A stretch of DNA of 6,235 nucleotides, from positions 1 through 6,235 of the forward strand of contig SKHV01000435.1 of assembly GCA_007116765.1 (NCBI GenBank), written 5' to 3'. Below, one piece after another: positions 1-6,235 of this stretch. The position numbers were made by a program, and so were the translations under genes. Below the pieces are notes generated by a model. It worked only from the letters and a program-made list of their open reading frames with translations. It ran no database searches and was not told the DNA's origin. This stretch comes from Prolixibacteraceae bacterium. Its GTDB lineage: Bacteria > Bacteroidota > Bacteroidia > Bacteroidales > Prolixibacteraceae. The number at the start of each line of letters is the position of its first letter. Position 1 is the first letter of the stretch.

Positions 1-17
1 AAAATTATTCATTGACT

Positions 18-25
18 TATATTAG
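18..25 (+). promoter_or_regulatory. Possible -7 box for the MFS transporter
   Basis: TATATTAG fits TAnnTTTG except at one base, the same deviation as the box proposed upstream of the phosphatase. The transcript would start near 32 with a leader of about 36 bases. The matching -33 element would lie outside the window, so this is a weak call. Confidence 0.22.
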
Positions 26-67
26 TGTTTTTTTTCAATCGAAGGCAACCATTTAAATTATGAATAC

Positions 68-1384
68 ATGAATAAAAACCCGATAGAAATTAATGAACCG
101 ACGTCTAAAAAGCCAATCGATCGTCGATTGATCATCACGTTTGGTGTTATTTTAATGTTGAGCCTAGGATCGGTATATGCATGGAGTTTTTTCACAAAAC
201 CACTTATGGATACTTATCATTGGAGTACTATGCAAGTGTCTTCAGTGTTCAGTTTGGCTGTTGCAGGCTTAGGTTTTTCTGCACTTTATACAGGGCCGCT
301 TGTTTCTAAATTGGGAAGTCGTTACTTGGTGAGGCGTGCATCGTACTTTTTTGTTTCGGGATATTTAATTGCAGCTCTGGGTTTATATTTGGGTTCCGGA
401 GTTATAGGAAGTATTGAAACGCCCTGGATCAATTGGTTGAGTTTTATTGTTTTAGCATTAGGCTATGGTGTAATTGGAGGTATAGGTTTAGGAACAGGTT
501 ATGTAACAGCTGTAACCACTGTAGCCGGTTGGTTTCCTGATAAGAAAGGTTTTTCTACGGGAGTAATAGTAATGGGATTTGGCTTGGGTGCGTTATTTAT
601 GAGTAAAGTGTTTGCTCCTATTGCCATGAAAATTACCTCAAACAATATTGCACTTACATTTCTGGTGATTGCAATTGTTTATGCATTTATTATGGCAATT
701 TCATGTAAATATATCTATAGTCCCCATTTAGCCAATAATAACAACAAAATGCCAACTGTTGCTGAGGATTATATACACTCAAATTCAACTAGGGTAAGAT
801 TGTGGTTTTTATGTTTTCTTTATAGCTTAGCTGGGTTAGGCATTATAAGTTTAATGTCTCCATTAATGCAGAGTGTTTTGCATACCGATAATCCTTCTCT
901 TAATACTGTAGAACTGGCTGCAGCGGGTGCAACTTTAATCGCTGCAGCTTCCATTGGTAATAGTGTTGGTCGATTATTCTGGGCGTGGCTTTCCGATATT
1001 GTTGGTAGAATAACTGCTTTTGTGATACTGTTAACAACTTCAGCATTTGCTTTTATCGTTTTACCTCATATTGCTTCGCCATTGTTGTTTGGGGTGCTAA
1101 TATCATATACTATAGCATCTTATGGTGGTGCATTTGGAACCATCCCGTCGTTAATCAGCGATTTGTTTGGTCCCAAACGTATGTCGGCGGTTCATGGATT
1201 AGTCCTTTCAGGATGGGCTACCGCCGGATTAACAGCTCCAACTTTTTTTGGCTATATGTATGATACCTTTCCTGAATCTGCTGCCGTATTTGTATTCTAT
1301 ATTTGTGCGGGAGCGCTTTTACTCGCTACTGCCATAGTACTTTCGCTTAAAGTATTACATGTGAAGTGCTGCAAGGAAGCCTGA
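68..1384 (+). CDS. MFS transporter, oxalate/formate antiporter (OFA)-like
   Basis: A 438-residue inner-membrane carrier of the major facilitator superfamily, about the usual length, with about twelve hydrophobic segments between residue 20 and 430. OFA-family marks are visible: YAWSFFTKPL (38-46) in helix 1; a glycine-rich helix 4 (132-144) leading into GYVTAVTTVAGWFPDKKG (144-161) and GVIVMGFGLGAL (165-176); and in the C-terminal half GGAFGTIPSLISDLFGPKR (353-371) followed by HGLVLSGWATAG (376-387). The inter-helix motif A is well formed in the second half (GRLFWAWLSDIVGR, Asp310). The first-half copy (GPLVSKLGSR, 76-85) has Ser80 where the usual acidic residue would be. A charged linker around 218-243 separates the halves. 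Known family members move oxalate, formate, lactate or similar monocarboxylates; the substrate here cannot be read from sequence, and no oxalate or lactate enzyme gene is adjacent. The ATG at 68 gives a normal polar cytoplasmic N-terminus. The family call is firm, the substrate open. Confidence 0.93.
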   Translation: MNKNPIEINEPTSKKPIDRRLIITFGVILMLSLGSVYAWSFFTKPLMDTYHWSTMQVSSVFSLAVAGLGFSALYTGPLVSKLGSRYLVRRASYFFVSGYLIAALGLYLGSGVIGSIETPWINWLSFIVLALGYGVIGGIGLGTGYVTAVTTVAGWFPDKKGFSTGVIVMGFGLGALFMSKVFAPIAMKITSNNIALTFLVIAIVYAFIMAISCKYIYSPHLANNNNKMPTVAEDYIHSNSTRVRLWFLCFLYSLAGLGIISLMSPLMQSVLHTDNPSLNTVELAAAGATLIAAASIGNSVGRLFWAWLSDIVGRITAFVILLTTSAFAFIVLPHIASPLLFGVLISYTIASYGGAFGTIPSLISDLFGPKRMSAVHGLVLSGWATAGLTAPTFFGYMYDTFPESAAVFVFYICAGALLLATAIVLSLKVLHVKCCKEA

Positions 1385-1429
1385 GAACGGTCGGATACTA
1401 ACCCCTGCACAATAAACCCTAAAAGAATT

Positions 1430-2281
1430 TTAAAGACCAAGCAAGTCAACAGCTTGGCTCAGTCCGTTTTCTTGGTTGCTAGCCTCAATTGTTAACACGG
1501 TTTCTTTTAGCTGCTTTGCTCCATTTTTCATCAGAAAGGGATATTTCACAAATTCAAACATTTCAATATCGTTGTAGTCGTTACCTATGCCTGCGGTGTC
1601 GGCTCTTTCAATTTTCAAATAATTGCACAACCACTCTAATCCATGTCCCTTGGAAACGGTATCGGGAAAAATTTCAAGCCAGGTAAATTCAGTATTAACA
1701 GGTGAAGTGGTTCTGATAACCCGCACATTTTTACATGCCTTGTATATATTGACCGTAAGCCTGTTTATTAAAACATCGTTGTTGGGAATCACAGCCATAA
1801 CCTGTCCGGCTTCTCCTGAGAAATTACTCAAATTAAATTCTGTAAAGTCACCACTGTGTCTTTGGAGGTAGCTGTCAAATTCATGGCACTCTCCTGCCCC
1901 TTTATGAAACCAAAATAAATTGTTATGCGGAATTGGTTTATAAATAAAGAAATTGAAATTTGATTTCAATAAATGCTTGCATATCTCAAATGTAATTTCA
2001 TTTTCAAATTTTTCAGAATGTATTAACTGCTTTTCTTTCCAATTATAAATGCCTGCACCCGACGAGAAAATCACAAAATCGAACGGAGAATTTGCATGTA
2101 ATACATCTCTTACTTTGTGCAAACTTCGTCCTGTAGCAGCAACACGTACTATTCCTTTGCGGCCAAGTCGGCGCAGTGTTTCTGAATCATCTTCCGAAAT
2201 AGTTTTATCTTCACGCAGCAAAGTTCCGTCTAAATCGGTTGCTAGCAGCTTTATCTTTTCCTTCTCAATATTATTATACAT
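1430..2281 (-). CDS. Cof-type HAD-IIB family phosphatase
   Basis: A 283-residue cytoplasmic hydrolase of the haloacid dehalogenase superfamily, subclass IIB (Cof type), at the usual length. Such enzymes remove phosphate from sugar phosphates, nucleotides or cofactors such as FMN/PLP through a phospho-aspartate intermediate. Numbered from the ATG at 2281: motif I is DLDGT with nucleophile Asp16 and acid/base Asp18; motif II is AATGRS with Thr50; the IIB cap spans roughly 80-195; motif III is Lys211 in SKGHGLEWL; motif IV is GIGNDYNDIEMF (231-242). The tail (MKNGAKQLK, then ENGLSQAV) matches the family's usual ending. The first motif IV position, normally Asp after Gly, is Asn234, with Asp235 and Asp238 next. 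An in-frame TTG at 2290 could add three residues (M-I-L), but the ATG is preferred and places the start about 25 bases from the predicted transcript start. It stands alone, convergent with the transporter and divergent from cinA. Substrate unknown. Confidence 0.92.
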   Translation of the reverse strand: MYNNIEKEKIKLLATDLDGTLLREDKTISEDDSETLRRLGRKGIVRVAATGRSLHKVRDVLHANSPFDFVIFSSGAGIYNWKEKQLIHSEKFENEITFEICKHLLKSNFNFFIYKPIPHNNLFWFHKGAGECHEFDSYLQRHSGDFTEFNLSNFSGEAGQVMAVIPNNDVLINRLTVNIYKACKNVRVIRTTSPVNTEFTWLEIFPDTVSKGHGLEWLCNYLKIERADTAGIGNDYNDIEMFEFVKYPFLMKNGAKQLKETVLTIEASNQENGLSQAVDLLGL

Positions 2282-2312
2282 CAAAATCAAGTTTTTTAAT
2301 CACTTTGTAAAG

Positions 2313-2344
2313 CTAAATTACTACAATTATTAACATAGTACAAA
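2313..2344 (-). promoter_or_regulatory. Candidate Bacteroidota-type promoter for the HAD phosphatase
   Basis: Read on the minus strand, TTTG (2344-2341) is followed after 20 bases by TAATTTAG (2320-2313). The phylum's consensus is TTTG at -33 and TAnnTTTG at -7, so the -7 box matches at all but one of its specified bases. Transcription would begin near 2306, leaving a leader of about 25 bases before the ATG at 2281. The prediction rests on motif and spacing only; such AT-rich boxes arise by chance fairly often. Confidence 0.4.
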
Positions 2345-2366
2345 GCAAACCTTAGTGGCTAAATGT

Positions 2367-2374
2367 TATTTTTG
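2367..2374 (+). promoter_or_regulatory. Candidate -7 box for the cinA-asmA unit
   Basis: TATTTTTG is an exact match to the Bacteroidota TAnnTTTG -7 consensus, 18 bases before the ATG at 2393 and 24 before the one at 2399. No clear TTTG or TTG lies at the expected -33 distance (around 2343-2346 the sequence reads AAGC). The transcript start would fall near 2380, giving a short A-rich leader. If real, this excludes the ATG at 2363 as the start of cinA. Confidence 0.45.
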
Positions 2375-2398
2375 CATAAGTATAATAAAAAAATGAAA

Positions 2399-3640
2399 AT
2401 GAAAGCAGAAATAATTACCATTGGCGACGAAATACTTATCGGACAAATAATTGACACTAACTCGGCATGGATTGCCACGCAGCTCAATGCCATAGGATTA
2501 GATGTAGCTCAAATTTCTTCAATATCCGATACTCCCGCGCATTTAACAAGTGCATTGAATGAAGCAAAATCACGTGCCGATATTATTCTAATTACCGGAG
2601 GCATTGGCCCCACGAAAGACGACCGCACAAAAAAAGTACTGAGTCAATATTTCAATTCGGAACTAATTATACACGAAGATACACTAAAGTTCATTACACA
2701 TTTTTTTACTCAACGTGGTTTAAACGTGAACCAGTTAAATCACGATCAGGCATTGGTGCCCGAATGCTGCGAAGTACTCTCAAACGAGCAAGGAACAGCT
2801 CCCGGCATGTGGTTCGAGGTCGACAATAAAATATTTGTTTCCATGCCCGGGGTTCCATACGAGATGAAAGGTATAATGAAAAAACACATATTACCACGGC
2901 TAAAAAACAAGAACGGAAACAGCGTAATCTATCACAAAACAGTGCTGACTCAAGGCATTCCCGAATCGATTTTGGCCGAACAATTAAGCTCATGGGAAGA
3001 TGCACTACCCGAACATATTCACTTAGCTTATCTGCCAAATCCCGGTCAAATTCGCCTTCGGTTTTCAGCTTTTGGCAACAACTATGATACTCTGAAATCA
3101 GAAGTTTTCAACGAAATAACCAAATTACAAGAAATAATTCCCGAGGCTATTTTTGGGTACGATAACGATACCTTAGCCGGAGTAACCGGACAGCTTTTGC
3201 TCAACAAAAAAGCAAGCATGGCCATTGCCGAAAGTTGCACAGGCGGCTACATTGCTCACCAAATTACTTCAGTGCCCGGAAGCTCTGAATGGTTTAAAGG
3301 CAGCGTGGTTACCTATTCAAATCAAAGTAAAATCAGCTTACTGCAAATACCGGCTCAACTAATCGAGAAACATGGTGCAGTGAGCGAACAAGTAGTACTT
3401 GAAATGGCAAAAAATGTACGCGAACTTTTTAATGCCGATTACGCAATAGCAACAAGCGGTATTGCCGGACCTACTGGCGAAAGCGAGAATAAACCGGTGG
3501 GTACAGTTTGGATAGCTCTTGTTTCGAAAGAAAAAGCCACAGCTCAAAAATTTAATTTCGCAAATAATCGCGAGCGAAATATAATCAGAAGCAGCCAAAC
3601 TGCGTTAAACTTATTGAGATTAACATTGTTGAAAGAATAA
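2399..3640 (+). CDS. cinA: CinA: COG1058 domain fused to PncC nicotinamide-nucleotide amidohydrolase
   Basis: A 413-residue cytoplasmic protein of normal CinA length with both domains intact. Residues 1-170 form the molybdopterin-binding-like domain, with TIGDEILIGQIIDTNSAW (7-24), TGGIGPTKDD (66-75) and MPGVPYEM (149-156); in characterised relatives this domain hydrolyses ADP-ribose. Residues about 255-413 form the PncC domain, which deamidates nicotinamide mononucleotide to nicotinate mononucleotide in NAD recycling. It shows AESCTGG (277-283, with the serine taken as catalytic in the family), GAVSE (326-330), ATSGIAGPTG (351-360), KPVGTV (365-370) and Arg391/Arg393 near the end. The open frame extends to an ATG at 2363, but that codon lies upstream of the best promoter box (2367-2374), and the homologous part begins at MKAEIITIGDE, so 2399 is chosen; 2393 is equally workable (MKMKAE). 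An A-rich stretch precedes the start, with no Shine-Dalgarno. The name reflects competence-linked relatives; nothing here shows a competence role. It probably shares a transcript with the AsmA gene 7 bases downstream. Confidence 0.95.
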   Translation: MKAEIITIGDEILIGQIIDTNSAWIATQLNAIGLDVAQISSISDTPAHLTSALNEAKSRADIILITGGIGPTKDDRTKKVLSQYFNSELIIHEDTLKFITHFFTQRGLNVNQLNHDQALVPECCEVLSNEQGTAPGMWFEVDNKIFVSMPGVPYEMKGIMKKHILPRLKNKNGNSVIYHKTVLTQGIPESILAEQLSSWEDALPEHIHLAYLPNPGQIRLRFSAFGNNYDTLKSEVFNEITKLQEIIPEAIFGYDNDTLAGVTGQLLLNKKASMAIAESCTGGYIAHQITSVPGSSEWFKGSVVTYSNQSKISLLQIPAQLIEKHGAVSEQVVLEMAKNVRELFNADYAIATSGIAGPTGESENKPVGTVWIALVSKEKATAQKFNFANNRERNIIRSSQTALNLLRLTLLKE

Positions 3641-3647
3641 AACTATC

Positions 3648-6173
3648 ATGAAGAAGCTCATAATCATATTTGTATCGATAATCTTTCTTTTATTAGCAAC
3701 AGCCATCATACTTCCATTTGCATTTAAAGGAAAAATAATGGAAGTAGCGCTGCAAAAAGCAAACGAAACCGTTGATGCCAGAATTGAATACGAAAAATTT
3801 AGCCTAACTCTATTACGTTCTTTCCCCGATTTTAACGCCTCGTTTACAAATCTTTCGATTGTAGGAGCGGGCAATTTTGAGGGCGATACTCTTTTTGCAG
3901 TTGGCAATTTAAGTGCACGCATCGATATTATGTCGGTATTCAACTCTGAAGCGTTAAAGGTTAAATCAATCCAAATTGAAAATGCTTTACTGCAACTCAT
4001 TGAAAAAGAAAATAAAAACTACAACTGGACTATTGAAAAACCCGATACACTGAATATTGCATCAACACCCCATGATACCAGAGTTGAAAACAACGAAAAT
4101 AGCAACATCCGTGAACCCCTAAAGGTTTTACTTGAAAGCATTACGGTTTCCAACTTCGATTTCATATACATTAGTCATCACTCTAACTACAATTTTAGCG
4201 TTTTCGATATCGACGGTAGTTTAAACGGCACTATGCTTGGACTTCAAACCCTGCTCGATGTAAAAGCTCAAACCCCTTCACTCAACTATACTTATCACGA
4301 CATAAAATACATTTCGAATGGAAAAATTGATCTACACACTCAACTTGAAGCCGATTTAGAAAGCTACAATTTCATTTTCAAACAAGGTGCAAGCGAACTA
4401 AACGGATTACCCATGATTATCGAAGGTGGTTTTGCTATGCCGGGTGATTCCATGCTTTTCGACATCAATTTCGATGTGTACTCGATGGACATGGAGAGTG
4501 CACTTGGCCTTATTCCTGAAGAATTTGCCAAATACCTTGCCGATATAGAAACCGATGGCGATGTTGCTTTTAATGGTCTGATTGAAGGCATATACTACAA
4601 AACCGAATACCCAGCTATTGAAATTAATTTCGACATAAGCAAGGGTACAGTAAAATACCCGCAACTCCCCGACGAATTGAAAGTACACAAGCTCAAAGCA
4701 AGTATATCAAAACCACAGGGAGAACTCGATCTGCTCAAAGCCGGAATATCACAATTTGACATGCAACTTGCCGACAACCCCTTTTCAATGCATGCACAAT
4801 TCAGCAATTTATTCAGCGACCCACTGCTCGACATCATGCTCGATGGGATTATTGACCTAAGTTCCCTTTCGCGCGTGATACCTCTCGGGAACACAAAAAT
4901 GAAAGGGCTCCTCACAGCCGATGCCACAATTAAAGGCAATTATTCGTCACTAAACAAAAACGACTTTGATTCATTTTATTCAGCAGGAAATATTAAGCTA
5001 AAAGACTTCTTTATTCAAAACAGCAATATTCCTCAAGGAGTTAACATCAGCAATGCAGCACTGGTATTGAAAAATCAGCACATTCAAATCGAAGGACTTA
5101 ACGGAACACTCGGACAAAGCGATTTTAGCATAAGCGGAAACCTCGACAATTTTGTGAAGTACATGATGACCGACGAGCTGCTTATAGGAAGCTTCAGACT
5201 AGAATCTCGCTTGCTGAATGTCAATGAATTTATGACAGCTTACATACCCGATGCAGACACTTTAGTCAACGAACAATATGTAAGAACTGACACAAGCGCT
5301 GTAAACCAGAAGCCTTTAGAGCTGCCCTCAAACCTTCATCTTACATTCAACGCATCGGTTTCGCGATTGCTCTACGACAATATGAATATTACAAATTTCA
5401 AGGGCAATTTAGAACTTAAAGAGCAACAGCTAATACTTACCAATTTAAACATGAACCTGCTTGAAGGGAAAATGGGGCTAAGTGGCACAGTGCTTGCAAA
5501 TGGAAAAAAACAACCTCAGGCAAATCTCAACCTGAATATTGCAAACTTTGATTTACCGGCAGCGCATGCACAACTTTCCATGGTTCAACGCTACCTGCCC
5601 TTTGCATCGCAAAGCACCGGAACATTCTCTACTCGCTTAAACTTAAAATCAACAATCGACAAAAACCTGAAAATGCTACTTTCGGGACTCACGGCCAGTG
5701 GAACATTCTCATCACGAAACCTAAGCCTGATCGATGCTAGCTTGCTCTCCAACCTGAATCAGGTCATTCAAATAAATAAGTTACGCAACCTCGATATTGA
5801 TAATTTCACAACAGCTTTTGCCATCGAAAACGGAAATTTAAACATTAGTCCCTTTAGCACAAAAGTGGCCAATCAACCGGTAAAAATTGATGGCACATAC
5901 AATTTGGGTGGCACAATTAACATGAATGTGGAAACAACAGTCGACAAGGACATCTTATCGCCTCATATTATACAATACATTGAGTACATACCGGGTCACC
6001 AGAACATAAAAACAATCGATGTAGGAATAAGCATTAAAGGCGATGCTAAAAAACCTGATATTTCTGTCGATAACGATAAGATAAGACAACAAGTAATAAA
6101 TCAGGTACGCAACAGTTCTCAACAAGATATTGAAGATGCAGCACGTAAATTGCTCCGCGATTTGTTCAGGTAA
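3648..6173 (+). CDS. AsmA-family envelope protein
   Basis: An 841-residue protein with a single N-terminal hydrophobic segment (about 4-25, after MKK) that probably stays as an inner-membrane anchor, leaving the rest in the periplasm. The start of the mature part (FPDFNASFTNLSI, 59-71; then GDTLFAVGNLSARID, 79-93) is the AsmA N-terminal pattern. The C-terminal region about 560-800 is AsmA-like, with repeated beta-strand units such as NLHLTFNASVSRLLYD (562-577), TGTFSTRLNL (657-666), SGTFSSRNLSLID (684-696) and VKIDGTYNLGGTINM (745-759). It ends in a charged, probably helical tail (KIRQQ to LLRDLFR, 811-841). A polar, Asn/Glu-rich linker lies around 139-157. AsmA relatives (AsmA, TamB, YhdP, YdbH) are elongated beta-groove proteins implicated in carrying phospholipid between inner and outer membranes; that role here is inference from family. 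The frame is intact. It starts 7 bases after cinA, has no promoter of its own that I can see, and is probably co-transcribed with it. Silent sites are strikingly C-rich. Confidence 0.88.
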   Translation: MKKLIIIFVSIIFLLLATAIILPFAFKGKIMEVALQKANETVDARIEYEKFSLTLLRSFPDFNASFTNLSIVGAGNFEGDTLFAVGNLSARIDIMSVFNSEALKVKSIQIENALLQLIEKENKNYNWTIEKPDTLNIASTPHDTRVENNENSNIREPLKVLLESITVSNFDFIYISHHSNYNFSVFDIDGSLNGTMLGLQTLLDVKAQTPSLNYTYHDIKYISNGKIDLHTQLEADLESYNFIFKQGASELNGLPMIIEGGFAMPGDSMLFDINFDVYSMDMESALGLIPEEFAKYLADIETDGDVAFNGLIEGIYYKTEYPAIEINFDISKGTVKYPQLPDELKVHKLKASISKPQGELDLLKAGISQFDMQLADNPFSMHAQFSNLFSDPLLDIMLDGIIDLSSLSRVIPLGNTKMKGLLTADATIKGNYSSLNKNDFDSFYSAGNIKLKDFFIQNSNIPQGVNISNAALVLKNQHIQIEGLNGTLGQSDFSISGNLDNFVKYMMTDELLIGSFRLESRLLNVNEFMTAYIPDADTLVNEQYVRTDTSAVNQKPLELPSNLHLTFNASVSRLLYDNMNITNFKGNLELKEQQLILTNLNMNLLEGKMGLSGTVLANGKKQPQANLNLNIANFDLPAAHAQLSMVQRYLPFASQSTGTFSTRLNLKSTIDKNLKMLLSGLTASGTFSSRNLSLIDASLLSNLNQVIQINKLRNLDIDNFTTAFAIENGNLNISPFSTKVANQPVKIDGTYNLGGTINMNVETTVDKDILSPHIIQYIEYIPGHQNIKTIDVGISIKGDAKKPDISVDNDKIRQQVINQVRNSSQQDIEDAARKLLRDLFR

Positions 6174-6235
6174 TCGTGATTTTTCGTAATTAGCTACAAA
6201 TAAGTAATTCAGTTTTAATATTCAACATTTTATGC

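Noticed and set aside
12..16. TTGAC near the left edge as a sigma-70-type -35 box
   Set aside because: No TATAAT-like box sits at 16-18 bases downstream, and the window otherwise points to Bacteroidota promoters, which use a different consensus.
1385..1429. Possible bidirectional terminator between the convergent transporter and phosphatase genes
   Set aside because: No stem of useful length with a T run can be drawn; the only pairing is a short AAAA/TTTT around 1417-1432, too weak to call.
1489..2333. Plus-strand open frames opposite the phosphatase gene
   Set aside because: The phosphatase has all its catalytic motifs on the minus strand; the opposite frames give Cys/Ser-rich, low-complexity translations without recognisable domains.
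3620..4000. Minus-strand open frame across the cinA/asmA junction
   Set aside because: It lies opposite two well-supported genes, resembles no family I recognise, and has no promoter or leader; it looks like a shadow of the coding bias on the other strand. The same holds for minus-strand frames at 2706-3038, 3359-3598 and 4364-4939.
5619..5710. In-frame 11-base direct repeat GGAACATTCTC (5619-5629 and 5700-5710) in the AsmA gene
   Set aside because: Both copies encode GTFS within repeated beta-strand units of the AsmA C-terminal region; this is best explained by protein repeat structure, not a mobile or regulatory repeat.
6174..6235. Terminator, promoter or next gene start (ATG at 6232) in the right-hand tail
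   Set aside because: The 62 bases are AT-rich, with a short direct repeat of GTAATT but no stable inverted repeat or clear -7 box, and only four bases follow the A of the ATG, so nothing can be supported.

Overview
The window looks like an ordinary chromosomal segment of a low-GC member of the Bacteroidota (Bacteroidetes). Three things point there. Two gene starts are preceded by boxes resembling the TAnnTTTG -7 element of that phylum. The leaders are A-rich and have no convincing Shine-Dalgarno sequence. The AsmA-like and CinA proteins resemble those common in Bacteroidales and related orders. This placement is inference from sequence character and family recall, not from a database comparison.

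Layout, left to right. (1) 68-1384, + strand: a 438-residue major facilitator transporter of the oxalate/formate antiporter (OFA) type, probably carrying a small organic anion. (2) 1430-2281, - strand, convergent with the transporter: a Cof-type HAD-IIB phosphatase. (3) 2399-3640, + strand, divergent from the phosphatase: CinA, a two-domain protein with an N-terminal molybdopterin-binding-like (COG1058) domain and a C-terminal PncC nicotinamide-nucleotide amidase domain. (4) 3648-6173, + strand, only 7 bases after cinA: an 841-residue AsmA-family envelope protein with an N-terminal membrane anchor. The final 62 bases hold no gene I can support. There are no RNA genes, CRISPR arrays, insertion sequences or long repeats.

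The transcription units are the transporter alone, the phosphatase alone, and a likely cinA-asmA pair. The roughly 100-base gap between phosphatase and cinA carries candidate divergent promoters, and the cinA promoter position argues for a start downstream of the longest open frame. The genes do not form an obvious single pathway. They look like housekeeping and metabolite-handling functions: anion transport, small-phosphate hydrolysis, NMN recycling and envelope lipid homeostasis.

I see no undescribed system. The points most worth a second look are a change in silent-site strand composition at the transporter/phosphatase junction, an unusual motif IV (GNDYND) in the phosphatase, and the promoter-versus-start conflict at cinA.
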